DNA of 51,420 bases from Rickettsia typhi (GTDB lineage Bacteria > Pseudomonadota > Alphaproteobacteria > Rickettsiales > UBA1997). The stretch covers positions 1 to 51,420 of the forward strand of contig CAMAWV010000004.1 of NCBI GenBank assembly GCA_945862075.1. The letters run 5' to 3'. The notes under the pieces are model-generated. The model was given only the letters and a program-made list of their open reading frames with translations. It was not told the DNA's origin and ran no database searches. Shown one piece after another: positions 16,722 to 26,420 of this stretch (positions are counted from its first letter, which is position 1; every line of letters starts with the position of its first letter). The position numbers and the translations under genes were made by a program.

Positions 16722-19700
16722 ATGCTCGACAAAGATAATTCTTTTTTCAATCAATGTAAGAAAAATTTAATAGACACCACCGCAAGAAACAATCTTATTC
16801 ACTTTAAATTTACATCACAAACTTCACTTGATATTGATAAATTATCGCAATTTCAAAAAAATAAAAAAAATCAAAATCAATCTTTTGAGATTGAAAAAAT
16901 AGACTATTCTAACACATATCAATTTAATCTCGAGCTTGCTAAAAACAGCATTATTAATTCAGCACCAGATGAAAATAAAAAATTACAACAAGAACTCCAC
17001 AAAACTCTAGAAAAAATTTATTTAAAACAAAAACAAATTAAAGATGAAAAGGGCTTTAATCCAACTAGTTGGGCTTATTATTTTTTCAAATATCAAGATG
17101 GAAATAAACAAAAATATGCTCCGATTTATTTAATTTCTACTGAGGTTGTAAAAAATAAAAAAGGCAGTTATGCGGTAAATCATCCAAGCATAAAACCTTT
17201 GATTAATTTTAATTATGCTATATATGAAAAATTTAAAAATGATTTTCAAATTACTATAGATAATAAACTTATTGATTTTAAAGATTTAAGCAATGCTTCA
17301 CTAGATGATATCGATCAAAAAATTTCTCAAATCGAAGAATTTTTAGCCGAAAATATAAAAGGTGTTTCAATAGAAAAAAAAATTATACTAGGAATATTTA
17401 ATTCTGCTAAAGCCTCTTTATATAACGAACTAGTCAATTTAGAAAAATATTTTTTAAATCATAATTTAATCAAAATATTTCTTACAAGAGACTTTAGCAA
17501 ATTTAATCGAGGAGATTTTCAAAAACCTTATAAAATCGATAAAATACCATCTGATAAATTTTTTAGCCCATTTGATTTTGATTCTTCGCAACTTGAAGCA
17601 ATTCAAGCAGCAAAAGACGGTAAAAACTTTATAATACAAGGTCCTCCCGGAACTGGTAAAACTCAAACCATCTCCAACATAATTTCTGAATTAGTGGCAG
17701 AAGGGAAAAAAGTTTTGTTTGTAGCCGAAAAAAAGGCAGCAATTGATGCTGTTCTTAAAAATTTTTCTAAAATTGGTCTTGAAAAAATATTTCTTGATCT
17801 ACATGATAAAAAATCAAAATCCAGAGATATTGTAGATCAGATGTTTGACTCAATAACTTTTTTTCAAGATCATAAACATATCACTCTTGATAATGAAAAA
17901 TTGCTTAAACTAGATGAAACAAAAAAAAAATTAAATGAAAGAAGCGAGATACTTCATGAGAAATTAGAATTTGATAAAACACCTTTCGATTTGAATTCTG
18001 AATTAACAAAAATACAAGATATTAAAAAATTAGGTGGTAATTTTTTATACAATTGCTCTAAAGAAAATTTTGATAAATATTTAAAAACTTTAGAAGACAT
18101 AACTAAACTGTTGCATATTTATCTTGATTCAAACAATCCTTTTTTAGATAAAAAATTAAAAGATCTAAAAAATTTTCTCGAAAATAACAAAGAATTAAAA
18201 TCTTTAACTGAGTTAAAAAACTTAATTAATGATACTAAAGATATAGAATTAACTCTTTTATCTGTTGACAAACATATAAAAGAGTTAAGAGATATAATTA
18301 AAAACTTTTCTCTTGATATTAAAAAATTTAACAAAGATGAATTAGAATCTATTTTTTATATATTTAAAAAGGCTTTATCAAATAATTATTTATTAGATAG
18401 CGAGCCTAATAAATTATCCAATCTGAATCTCTTTAATATCAAAGATTGTATTAAAGAAACACAAAAACTTTTAATAAAATCAAAAACACTAGATAGAAAA
18501 CAGAAAAAATTAAAACTTTTTATCAACCAGATGATTAATAATTCGTCATTCAAAAATATAATTAATTACTGTAAGAAAGCTAAAATTGAGATTGATTTAA
18601 AAAAATTAAGTAAAGAATTTGAGATAAATAAAAAAACCATCATTAAAAAAATCAATTTAATCACTCAATCACAAGAAATTGCTGATTTATGGCAATTGGT
18701 TAATAAAAATGAACATGATTTAGAATATATAGAATCAGTTATTAAAAAATATTTTAAAGATGAATTAGAATTAAAGAAATTAAAAGATGATTTAACTAAT
18801 GGTAAAAGAAAAATTAACATTCTTTCTAATAGTGTGTTGAATTATCTCGATGAAAACAATAATACCGAAATTAATCTTGATTATTTAGAAAATAAAGTAT
18901 CTAATTACATAAAATATTTCCCTGAATTAAAAGATTCTATTAGTTATCTAGAACTAAAAAATACCCTTGAAGAATTGTCTCTTCAAGAGTTTTGGGAAGA
19001 TTTTTTACAAAGCACAATTTCACACAAAAAAATTTTAGATGTATTTAAAAAAAGTTTTTACTCACAAAACTTAGAAAAAATTAGCAAGCAAAATGAATTA
19101 ATTTCTAATACCATAGAAACTTCTAAAATCAGAGATAATTTTAAAATTTTAGATAAAGCTTCGATCGAAATAAATAAAAATAGAGTTATTAAAAATATTA
19201 ACCAACACCTATCAAATACTGTCGATAAGCATTCTTCAGATTTTCGAGAATTGAAATATCTGGAAAGATTACCAAAGCCACGTAAAATTCTTTCTAAATA
19301 TCGCAATATTATTTTGAATGCGGTTCGTTGTGTAGTTTGTAGCCCACTAACAATCTGCGAATATTTTGAAATTAATGAAAAACACATTGATGAGCCTATA
19401 TTTGATGTAGTAATTTTTGATGAAGCATCACAAATTTTTATTAGCGATGCATTGAGTTCGATTTTTAGAGCGAAACAAATAATTATCGCTGGCGACAGTA
19501 ATCAAATGCCGCCCACAAATTTATTTAATAATAAAGATACTGGTGAAGATGATAATGATAGCGATTCCGAAGAAGATAATAATGAAGAAGATATTAATGA
19601 TTATCTGGGATTGCTATCATATAGCGCCACGAAATTACCAGAAATATCATTAAATTGGCATTATCGTAGTAATTTTGAACAGTTAATATATCCTTCAAAT

Positions 19701-20618
19701 AAGTTTGTTTATAGCGGAAGGTTAATAACCTTCCCAAACTCTAATAAAACTGAAAAACCTATTGTTTTTCATTACTTACCAGAAGGAATTTGGCAAAAAC
19801 AAACCAATGATCATGAAGCAAAATATGTAATAGAGCTATTGAAAAAAATTTATGACACAGGGGCTAGATCTGTTGGTGTTATATCAATTAATAGTAAACA
19901 ACAAGAATTAATCAGATCTCTTATCTATTGCAACACCAATCTTAATGACTGGTTAGATAGCGATGATGGAGATGGTCTTTTTGTTAAAAATCTTGAAAAT
20001 TGCCAAGGCGATGAGAGAGATATAGTAATAATTTGTAGTTCTTATGCAAAAAATAAAGAAGGAAAAATTGATGGCAGAATGTTTCAACAACTCAATTCAG
20101 AAAACTCTTACAAAAGATTAAATGTAATGTTCTCTAGAGCCAAGCAAAAAATTCATTTACTTAGCTCTTTAAAATACCAAGATATAAAAAACGATGGAAC
20201 AAAAAAAGGAATGGATTTTTTTCAGAAATACTTGCAATTTGCTGAAACTAGTATTTTTGGCATAACTTCAAAAAATCATATCAAACAAGATGATTTTGAT
20301 AGTGGCTTTGAAGAAAGTGTTTGTAAATCATTAAGATCACTAGGTTATGAAATTCATTCTCAAGTTGGTTGCTCTGGTTATAAAATAGATTTAGCTGCTG
20401 TTTGCCCAAATACCAAAAATTATATTTTAGGGATAGAGTGCGATGGCGAAATGTATCACTCAGGCAAAACAGCTAGAGAAAGAGATAGGCTTCGTCAGGA
20501 AGTTTTAGAATCAAAAGGCTGGAATATTCATAGAATTTGGTCTTATGATTGGATTGATTCCAAAAATGAAGAATTAGAAAAACTTCAAAAGAAAATTAAT
20601 CAATTAATTATTCAATAA
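16722..20618 (+). CDS. Large DUF4011-like / superfamily 1 helicase / Vsr-like nuclease protein (probable defence gene)
   Basis: This 1298-residue protein has a DUF4011-like N-terminus (CKKNLIDTTARNNLIHFK, about 11-28). A superfamily 1 helicase core follows: Walker A GPPGTGKT at 307-314, a long coiled-coil-rich insertion (about 400-860), Walker B DEAS at 900-903, GDSNQMPPT at 924-932, QGDERD at 1095-1100 and NVMFSRAK at 1134-1141. The C-terminus (about 1195-1298) is a Vsr/PD-(D/E)XK-like nuclease with D1223, E1239-C-D1241 and H1246 as likely active-site residues. An acidic patch (about 940-965) interrupts the core. DUF4011-helicase-Vsr proteins have been reported as antiphage systems (Hhe type). 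No partner gene is adjacent. It stands alone, with a 165-base AT-rich leader, between ftsQ and a small membrane protein. All motifs look intact. Confidence 0.8.
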   Translation: MLDKDNSFFNQCKKNLIDTTARNNLIHFKFTSQTSLDIDKLSQFQKNKKNQNQSFEIEKIDYSNTYQFNLELAKNSIINSAPDENKKLQQELHKTLEKIYLKQKQIKDEKGFNPTSWAYYFFKYQDGNKQKYAPIYLISTEVVKNKKGSYAVNHPSIKPLINFNYAIYEKFKNDFQITIDNKLIDFKDLSNASLDDIDQKISQIEEFLAENIKGVSIEKKIILGIFNSAKASLYNELVNLEKYFLNHNLIKIFLTRDFSKFNRGDFQKPYKIDKIPSDKFFSPFDFDSSQLEAIQAAKDGKNFIIQGPPGTGKTQTISNIISELVAEGKKVLFVAEKKAAIDAVLKNFSKIGLEKIFLDLHDKKSKSRDIVDQMFDSITFFQDHKHITLDNEKLLKLDETKKKLNERSEILHEKLEFDKTPFDLNSELTKIQDIKKLGGNFLYNCSKENFDKYLKTLEDITKLLHIYLDSNNPFLDKKLKDLKNFLENNKELKSLTELKNLINDTKDIELTLLSVDKHIKELRDIIKNFSLDIKKFNKDELESIFYIFKKALSNNYLLDSEPNKLSNLNLFNIKDCIKETQKLLIKSKTLDRKQKKLKLFINQMINNSSFKNIINYCKKAKIEIDLKKLSKEFEINKKTIIKKINLITQSQEIADLWQLVNKNEHDLEYIESVIKKYFKDELELKKLKDDLTNGKRKINILSNSVLNYLDENNNTEINLDYLENKVSNYIKYFPELKDSISYLELKNTLEELSLQEFWEDFLQSTISHKKILDVFKKSFYSQNLEKISKQNELISNTIETSKIRDNFKILDKASIEINKNRVIKNINQHLSNTVDKHSSDFRELKYLERLPKPRKILSKYRNIILNAVRCVVCSPLTICEYFEINEKHIDEPIFDVVIFDEASQIFISDALSSIFRAKQIIIAGDSNQMPPTNLFNNKDTGEDDNDSDSEEDNNEEDINDYLGLLSYSATKLPEISLNWHYRSNFEQLIYPSNKFVYSGRLITFPNSNKTEKPIVFHYLPEGIWQKQTNDHEAKYVIELLKKIYDTGARSVGVISINSKQQELIRSLIYCNTNLNDWLDSDDGDGLFVKNLENCQGDERDIVIICSSYAKNKEGKIDGRMFQQLNSENSYKRLNVMFSRAKQKIHLLSSLKYQDIKNDGTKKGMDFFQKYLQFAETSIFGITSKNHIKQDDFDSGFEESVCKSLRSLGYEIHSQVGCSGYKIDLAAVCPNTKNYILGIECDGEMYHSGKTARERDRLRQEVLESKGWNIHRIWSYDWIDSKNEELEKLQKKINQLIIQ

Positions 20619-20659
20619 AATTATAATATTTCTTTTCATATTAATTTAAAATTTTTATT

Positions 20660-20926
20660 ATGCAAAACAGTAAAAAATTACAAGATGCTATTTTTAACTT
20701 TTTGTTGCCGTTTTTGTTGCTTTTTAGTTGCTATTTATTACTTTCTGCCTTTTGGCAAAACAACTTTTTTATTGGAATTTTAGCTATTTGGCTCTTGATT
20801 TGTTTTCTGTTTTTATTTAATATTATCACTACAAATATTCTTTTATTTGAAATCATTTTTTTTTCTTTTGTATTATCTAGCCTAATTTATATTAGCTGTT
20901 TTTGTTTTGTTATTTTAAATCTATGA
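20660..20926 (+). CDS. Small membrane protein, unknown
   Basis: The 88-residue protein is almost entirely hydrophobic, with about three membrane helices (roughly 12-30, 36-55 and 62-85) after a short basic N-terminus. The first helix (FNFLLPFLLLFSCYLLL) is faintly like subunit B of Mrp/Mnh antiporters, but the glycine-rich signature of that family is missing. I therefore leave it unnamed. Its TGA overlaps the panE ATG (ATGA at 20923-20926), so it is probably translated and coupled to panE. Confidence 0.5.
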   Translation: MQNSKKLQDAIFNFLLPFLLLFSCYLLLSAFWQNNFFIGILAIWLLICFLFLFNIITTNILLFEIIFFSFVLSSLIYISCFCFVILNL

Positions 20927-21825
20927 CCAAAATTTTAGTGATCGGAGCTGGTGCAATTGGCTGTTTTTATGCTTCTAAGCTTTGGCAAGCAGGAGCAGAA
21001 ATATGCTTGTTAGTTCGAAATAATGCCGAAGAAGTGCAAAAAAACGGCATCGAAATTTTAAGTATTAACGGCAATTTTACTTTTCATCCACAATCAATAA
21101 TTAGTGATTTATCTCACTATAAACAACAGCCCGATTATATTTTAATTGCTACTAAAGTTTTACCAAACATTGATTTACCTAAAATCATCAGCCAAGTTAT
21201 TGCTACGCACACTAAAATTGTGCTTATTCAAAATGGCATCAACATCGAAAAATCTTTAGCCGAAAAATTTTCACAACAAATTATTAGTGTTATTGCTTTT
21301 GTATGTGTAGCAAAAATTAACAACATCAAAATACATCATCAAGATAATGGCTATCTTATTATGGGAAATTATCAAAAAAAAGCCAACTCCGATACTCATT
21401 TTTTGGCAGATTTATTTCAGCAGGTAGGCATTCAAACTAAAATAAGCAATCATATTCAAACCGATCGCTGGGAAAAACTAATTTGGAATGCTGCATTTAA
21501 TCCAATTTCGGTCTTAAGTGGTGGTTGCAATACCAAACAAATGCTAGAAAATACACATTGCCAACAACTAATTAAGCAAGTGATGCAAGAAGTTTTTTTA
21601 CTTGCTGTAGCCGATAACTGCTCTTTGCCAAACAATATTATTGCCGAAAAAATATCTTATACCGAAAAAATGGTGCCTTACGAAACCAGTATGTTGCTCG
21701 ATTTCAAAAACAATCGCCCTATGGAAATTGAAGCAATCTTAGGTAATGCTCTAAAATTTGCTCAAGAAAAATCAATACCAACACCACATTTATCAAGTTT
21801 ATATGCCCTACTCTCTTGTTTTTAA
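20923..21825 (+). CDS. panE: 2-dehydropantoate 2-reductase
   Basis: PanE reduces ketopantoate to pantoate with NADPH. I use ATG 20923 (MTKILVIGAGAIGCFYASKL), which places the Rossmann GxGxxG at the very N-terminus, instead of the in-frame start 21 bases upstream. The 300-residue protein has VLIQNGINIEKSL, DRWEKLIWNAAFNPISVL (catalytic Lys and Asn region), and MLLDFKNNRPMEIEAILGN at the C-terminal dimer domain. It fits with coaBC in the CoA pathway, although panB and panC are not visible. The next gene starts inside its 3' end. Confidence 0.93.
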   Translation: MTKILVIGAGAIGCFYASKLWQAGAEICLLVRNNAEEVQKNGIEILSINGNFTFHPQSIISDLSHYKQQPDYILIATKVLPNIDLPKIISQVIATHTKIVLIQNGINIEKSLAEKFSQQIISVIAFVCVAKINNIKIHHQDNGYLIMGNYQKKANSDTHFLADLFQQVGIQTKISNHIQTDRWEKLIWNAAFNPISVLSGGCNTKQMLENTHCQQLIKQVMQEVFLLAVADNCSLPNNIIAEKISYTEKMVPYETSMLLDFKNNRPMEIEAILGNALKFAQEKSIPTPHLSSLYALLSCF

Positions 21826-22780
21826 GAACATCAAAAATGCTAGCAAAATTTTACTTTTTTTACTAATATTTTTTTGTTACCACACTAGCTTTGCCAAAGA
21901 TAATCTCAAAAAAAATAATAAAATCATTACTAAAAAACATAAAATTAGCAAAAAACATCAAGTAAAAAAAGAAAAGTTTATTTTTAAAAATCCAGAACCA
22001 AATCATCAACAAAACAACCAAACAAATTTTTCTCTTAACAAAACCGATTATTTTTTAGAAATAGAACTAACCCCGCAAAATTGCGACAAAACAATTATCA
22101 GCAAATGTTTTTTTGCCGATTCTTTCTTTGAAAAAGCCTATTTTCATCCTACAACCTTACATATTTTTAACAATAAAATTTTAGCCACTCAATTAGTCTA
22201 TCACAATAATTTTATACAAAAAAACAATCCTAAAATCATCAATCAAAACTATACTTTTACCACTATCAAGCAAAATAAAATAAGTTTTAGTGTGTTTGAA
22301 GGTAATCTGACAAATCTTTATTTCTCAACAACAAACAACGAAAATAAATCCGATCCTTGTTTATCTGTCGATAAACTATTTTTACATGAACAGCTCTATA
22401 ATAATCTTACAACTCAAGATATATTTTTTAAAGTTCCTAATAAAAGCGAATTAAAACAACTTGGCTTATTTGAATATAATCAACAAAAATATGCAGTTCT
22501 TTACAATGCTCAAAATAAAAGTTGGCACACTATTGATAACTTAATTTTATGCCAAAATATACCTCAAGAAAACTCTCAAAATATTTTATGGCAAAAAACC
22601 TTTACCCAAGAACAATGTTCTCAAAAACTAGATTGCCTCACTCAAAATACAACCAAATCATCTGAAACTTGCAAAATATTAAGCAATATCGATCTTGAAA
22701 TTTGTTTTTTACAAGAAAAATGTTCAGAAGTTTTCGAAATAAACAAATGTCTAATTACCAAAAATAATTTACATGAATGA
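21803..22780 (+). CDS. Uncharacterised exported protein
   Basis: Starting at ATG 21803, the protein opens with a basic stretch and the hydrophobic core ILLFLLIFFCYHTSFA, a plausible signal peptide cleaved before KDNLKKN. An alternative in-frame start at 21758 would bury the signal. The mature part of about 295 residues begins with a Lys/Asn/Gln-rich linker. It then carries a beta-rich domain with several cysteines (NCDKT, SKCFF and a C-rich C-terminus with C-x(4)-C spacings), consistent with disulphides in the periplasm. I recognise no family. It overlaps panE by 23 bases and the SafE-like gene by 8, and lies next to ccoN, so a respiratory or copper-related role is possible but unproven. Confidence 0.6.
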   Translation: MPYSLVFKNIKNASKILLFLLIFFCYHTSFAKDNLKKNNKIITKKHKISKKHQVKKEKFIFKNPEPNHQQNNQTNFSLNKTDYFLEIELTPQNCDKTIISKCFFADSFFEKAYFHPTTLHIFNNKILATQLVYHNNFIQKNNPKIINQNYTFTTIKQNKISFSVFEGNLTNLYFSTTNNENKSDPCLSVDKLFLHEQLYNNLTTQDIFFKVPNKSELKQLGLFEYNQQKYAVLYNAQNKSWHTIDNLILCQNIPQENSQNILWQKTFTQEQCSQKLDCLTQNTTKSSETCKILSNIDLEICFLQEKCSEVFEINKCLITKNNLHE

Positions 22781-23501
22781 TTTAATTTTATTTTATCCAC
22801 TGTTATTTTTAGGCTTAACTCAAAGTTTTAGCCATTGTCTTGCAATGTGCGGCCCCATCGTTGCCACTCTCACCCACCATGCCACTTACCAACATAATAT
22901 CGCCGAAATTTCATTGAAAAAAATCAAATCTTATGCTTTATTGCCTTATCATTTTGGCAGAATAACCACTTATACTTTAACTGCTGGCTTGCTTTCTTAT
23001 TTTCGCAAAACAATTGATAATTATTTTTCTTTACAAATATTACAACACTTTTTTTTAAGCCTTGCTTTACTATTTTTTATTTATTTATTTTGTCGAAATT
23101 GCTCAAAAAACTTTTTTCATAAATATTTACTCAAAATTAACATTTTTTTTACTAAAAATCGTTTTCTTACAAAAATTAATTGGTTATGGCAAAAATTTTT
23201 TACTAAATTCAGCAAAAAACTTATCAATAACCCTATTGGTTGGCAAGGTTATTTATTAGGTCTAATTTTAGGATTCATTCCGTGTGGCTTACTATATGTT
23301 GCTTATTCTTTAACTAGCAGTTTTCATTCGCCAATATTAGCAATGTTTGGTATGTTAATTTTTGGCTTATCAACAATTCCTGCCTTGCTTTTTAGTTCGG
23401 CCTTGGTAAATTATTGGCAAAAATTACCTGAATTTAAAATTATTGCAAATATTATTATAATGTTTAATATTATTGTAATATTAAAATTATTGTTTTTTTA
23501 A
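22773..23501 (+). CDS. SafE/UreH-like membrane protein
   Basis: The 242-residue protein has about six membrane helices. It shows the [17 protein letters not shown] motif near the N-terminus and [14 protein letters not shown] near residue 165, the paired Cys/Pro motifs of the sulphite exporter TauE/SafE (UreH-type, DsbD-related) family. Members near cytochrome cbb3 genes are often linked to copper delivery. Its position 2 bases before ccoN supports such a role here, but the transported species is inferred only. It overlaps the upstream exported-protein gene by 8 bases. Confidence 0.8.
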   Translation: MNDLILFYPLLFLGLTQSFSHCLAMCGPIVATLTHHATYQHNIAEISLKKIKSYALLPYHFGRITTYTLTAGLLSYFRKTIDNYFSLQILQHFFLSLALLFFIYLFCRNCSKNFFHKYLLKINIFFTKNRFLTKINWLWQKFFTKFSKKLINNPIGWQGYLLGLILGFIPCGLLYVAYSLTSSFHSPILAMFGMLIFGLSTIPALLFSSALVNYWQKLPEFKIIANIIIMFNIIVILKLLFF

Positions 23502-23503
23502 TT

Positions 23504-24916
23504 ATGTTTTCAAACACACATCCTTATTATAATTATCGCATTGTTAAACTCTTTACTTTGGCAGCTGTTTTTTGGGGTATTATTGGCTTTACAGTTGGAG
23601 TTTTGATTGCTTCACAAATGGCTTTTCCTGCACTAAACTTTGATTGGCAATATACTAGTTTTGGCAGGCTTCGCCCCCTGCATACTTCGGCGGTAATTTT
23701 TGCTTTTGGTGGTAATGTACTTTTTGCTACTAGTTTTTTTGTTGTACAACGCACTTCTGGAGTTCCTTTATGGGGAGGTAAAGGTTTGCATAATTTTATC
23801 TTTTTTGGCTATCAAGCTTTTATTATTATTGCTGCGATTGGTTATGTTTTTGGTATAACTCAAGCCAAAGAATATGCCGAGCCAGAATGGTATGCCGATT
23901 TATTACTTTTGCCAGTTTGGGTAAGTTATTTTTTAGTTTTTTTACTCACTCTTAAAAATCGCAAAGAGCCTCATATTTATGTTGCTAATTGGTTTTTTTT
24001 GGCTTTTATTTTAACCGTAACAATTTTACATATTGTCAATAATTTATCAATCCCCACTAAAATTGATAGCTTAAATAGTTATCCAATTTTTGGCGGAGTA
24101 CAAAGTGCCATGATTCAATGGTGGTATGGCCATAATGCAGTTGGTTTTTTCTTAACCGCAGGCTTTATTGGTATTATGTATTATTTTGTACCAAAAAGAG
24201 CAGAAAAACCAGTTTACTCTTACCGACTTTCTATTTTGCATTTTTGGTCACTGATTTTTATTTACATTTGGGCAGGTCCACACCATTTACACTATACTGC
24301 ATTACCAGATTGGGTGCAAACTCTTGGCATGACTTTTTCTATTATGCTTTGGATGCCATCTTGGGGCGGTATGATTAATGGCATCATGACTCTCTCTGGA
24401 GCTTGGGATAAACTACGTACCGATCCAGTATTAAGATTTTTAATCACCTCGGTTGCTTTTTATGGTATGAGTACTTTTGAAGGTCCACTAATGTCTATCA
24501 AATCTATCAACGCTCTTTCACACTACACCGACTGGACTATCGGCCATGTACACTCTGGAGCTTTAGGTTGGGTTGCTCTCATTAGCTTTGGAGCAATTTA
24601 TCATTTAGTGCCAGTGTTATGGAGCAAGTCTAATTTATATTCTATAAAATTAGTTAATACTCACTTTTGGCTTGCCACTGTTGGTATTGTGCTTTATATT
24701 GTAGCTATGTGGATTTCTGGTATTTCACAAGGGGTTATGTGGCGATCTTATAACGAACAAGGTATTTTGCAATATTCTTTTATAGATGTTTTAAAAGCAA
24801 CTCATCCTCTTTATATAGTAAGAGCTTTAGGAGGGCTATTTTTCTTGAGTGGTAGCCTAGTTATGGCATATAACATCTACAAAACAATCACTCAAAAAAC
24901 ACCAAAAACAGCATAA
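23504..24916 (+). CDS. ccoN: Cytochrome cbb3 oxidase subunit I
   Basis: CcoN is the haem-copper subunit of the high-affinity terminal oxidase. The 470-residue, 12-helix protein keeps the metal-ligand histidines: [15 protein letters not shown] (low-spin haem), [12 protein letters not shown] (CuB His), GPHHLHYT (CuB His pair) and [14 protein letters not shown] (haem b3 and b). These are the cbb3 rather than aa3 versions. ccoO and ccoP, normally next, do not follow; a RimK-like gene does. fixH is 17 kb away. The oxidase set is therefore dispersed or partly elsewhere. Confidence 0.95.
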   Translation: MFSNTHPYYNYRIVKLFTLAAVFWGIIGFTVGVLIASQMAFPALNFDWQYTSFGRLRPLHTSAVIFAFGGNVLFATSFFVVQRTSGVPLWGGKGLHNFIFFGYQAFIIIAAIGYVFGITQAKEYAEPEWYADLLLLPVWVSYFLVFLLTLKNRKEPHIYVANWFFLAFILTVTILHIVNNLSIPTKIDSLNSYPIFGGVQSAMIQWWYGHNAVGFFLTAGFIGIMYYFVPKRAEKPVYSYRLSILHFWSLIFIYIWAGPHHLHYTALPDWVQTLGMTFSIMLWMPSWGGMINGIMTLSGAWDKLRTDPVLRFLITSVAFYGMSTFEGPLMSIKSINALSHYTDWTIGHVHSGALGWVALISFGAIYHLVPVLWSKSNLYSIKLVNTHFWLATVGIVLYIVAMWISGISQGVMWRSYNEQGILQYSFIDVLKATHPLYIVRALGGLFFLSGSLVMAYNIYKTITQKTPKTA

Positions 24917-24920
24917 ATCT

Positions 24921-25802
24921 ATGCAATTAATACTTCTCGCTTCTAATTCAAAACTTTACTCTAATCAAAAATTACTATCTTCTGCTTCAAGTTTAGGGCA
25001 TAACATTGTTTTCGTTAATATTGCCGATTGTTATTTAACTATTGAAAACAATCAACTAGATATTTATCATCAAAATCAACTAATAAATAAAGCCGATTGC
25101 ATTATTACTCGAATAAAACCAGCACTTACTTACTATGCCACTTCTATTATCCGACAGTTTGAAGCCTTAAATATTATCTGCTTAAACTCCTCTTCTGCTA
25201 TCATTAATTCTCGCAATAAACTTTACACTTTACAAATTTTAGCCCAACATAATTTACCAGTACCCACAACTGCTTTCGCAAATTCTGCTACCTATACCAA
25301 CAATTTAGTGCAAAAAGTTAATCAAGCTCCCTTAATTATTAAATTAATTGAGGGCACCAAAGGAGTTGGAGTAATGCTTGCCGAAAATAATAAAGCCGCC
25401 GAAAGTATTATTAACTCTTTCCATAGTCTCAAAAAAGATGTGCTAGTTCAACAATATATTAGTGAAGCTAAAGGGCAAGATATACGTTGTTTTGTAGTAG
25501 GTGAAAAAGTAATTGCCACCATGCAACGAACCGCTCAAGATGGCGAATTTCGAGCTAACATTCATTTAGGAGCCAGTGGTAAAGAAATAAAAATAACTCC
25601 TTACGAAGAAGAAATGGCTATTAAAGCCAGTAAAGTACTTGGTCTACAAATTGCTGGAGTCGATATGATTCGTTCAAGCGAAGGGCTAAAAATTCTTGAA
25701 GTTAATTCATCGCCAGGTCTTGAAGGCATTGAAAAAGCCACAAAATTTGATATTGGCAAAGAAATTATCAACCATATCGTTTCTGCTATTAAAAAATCTT
25801 AA
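24921..25802 (+). CDS. RimK-family ATP-grasp ligase
   Basis: The 293-residue ATP-grasp protein has IITRIKPALTYYATSIIRQF, NSRNKLYTLQILAQHNLPVPTT, the glycine loop EGTKGVGVMLAE, DIRCFVVGEKVIATMQRTA and LEVNSSPGLEGIEKAT. This is the pattern of RimK, which adds glutamate to the C-terminus of ribosomal protein S6, and of related alpha-L-glutamate ligases. No N- or C-terminal fusion is visible, so the substrate (S6 or another acceptor) is uncertain. It lies 4 bases after ccoN and 3 before engB. Confidence 0.88.
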   Translation: MQLILLASNSKLYSNQKLLSSASSLGHNIVFVNIADCYLTIENNQLDIYHQNQLINKADCIITRIKPALTYYATSIIRQFEALNIICLNSSSAIINSRNKLYTLQILAQHNLPVPTTAFANSATYTNNLVQKVNQAPLIIKLIEGTKGVGVMLAENNKAAESIINSFHSLKKDVLVQQYISEAKGQDIRCFVVGEKVIATMQRTAQDGEFRANIHLGASGKEIKITPYEEEMAIKASKVLGLQIAGVDMIRSSEGLKILEVNSSPGLEGIEKATKFDIGKEIINHIVSAIKKS

Positions 25803-25805
25803 CCA

Positions 25806-26420
25806 ATGACAAAAATTTTTGACAACATAGAGTTTTTACTAGGCGCTGGCAACACTAGCCAATTTTATAAACATCATCATCCTGCATTAATTTTTTTGGG
25901 AGCCTCCAATGTTGGTAAATCTAGCTTAATTAATGCTTTATTTGACAAAAAAATAGCCATTTCTTCTAAAACTCCAGGAAGAACCCAGCAAATAAATTTT
26001 TTTCTTGCTAAAAATAAAAAGCAATCTTTTGTGGTTGCCGATTTACCTGGCTACGGCTTTGCCAAAATTACACAAGAAAAATTCGAAAAAATATCCGATC
26101 TCTGTTTAGAATTTTTATTATCTTTGCAAAATCAACCAAAAAGCTTTATTTTTTTACTACTAGATCCAAGCAAACAACTAAAACCAGCCGATATTTCTGC
26201 CCTAAACTTTTTACAACAACAGCAACTGAATTTTTATCTTATTTTCACTAAAACAGATAAATGCACCCAAACTCAAATAACCGAACTAAACCAACAAATA
26301 TCGCAAGTTATTAGCAATTTTACAATACCATTCGCTTTAGCAAGCACCAAAAATCATAGCATTATCTCTTTACAAAAAAAAATCATTAACCAAATTTTAT
26401 CACCACGTATTACATCCTAG
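25806..26420 (+). CDS. engB: Ribosome biogenesis GTPase YsxC/EngB
   Basis: EngB is a GTPase for late 50S assembly. The 204-residue protein has P-loop GASNVGKSSLINALF, G2 TPGRTQQINFF, G3 DLPGYGFA and G4 TKTDK. All are standard. It is intact and tightly packed between the RimK-like gene and the porin (0-3 base gaps). Confidence 0.95.
   Translation: MTKIFDNIEFLLGAGNTSQFYKHHHPALIFLGASNVGKSSLINALFDKKIAISSKTPGRTQQINFFLAKNKKQSFVVADLPGYGFAKITQEKFEKISDLCLEFLLSLQNQPKSFIFLLLDPSKQLKPADISALNFLQQQQLNFYLIFTKTDKCTQTQITELNQQISQVISNFTIPFALASTKNHSIISLQKKIINQILSPRITS

Noticed and set aside
19058..19387. 109-residue minus-strand ORF inside the helicase gene
   Set aside because: Antisense shadow of a low-complexity coding region, with no independent start signal or coupling.
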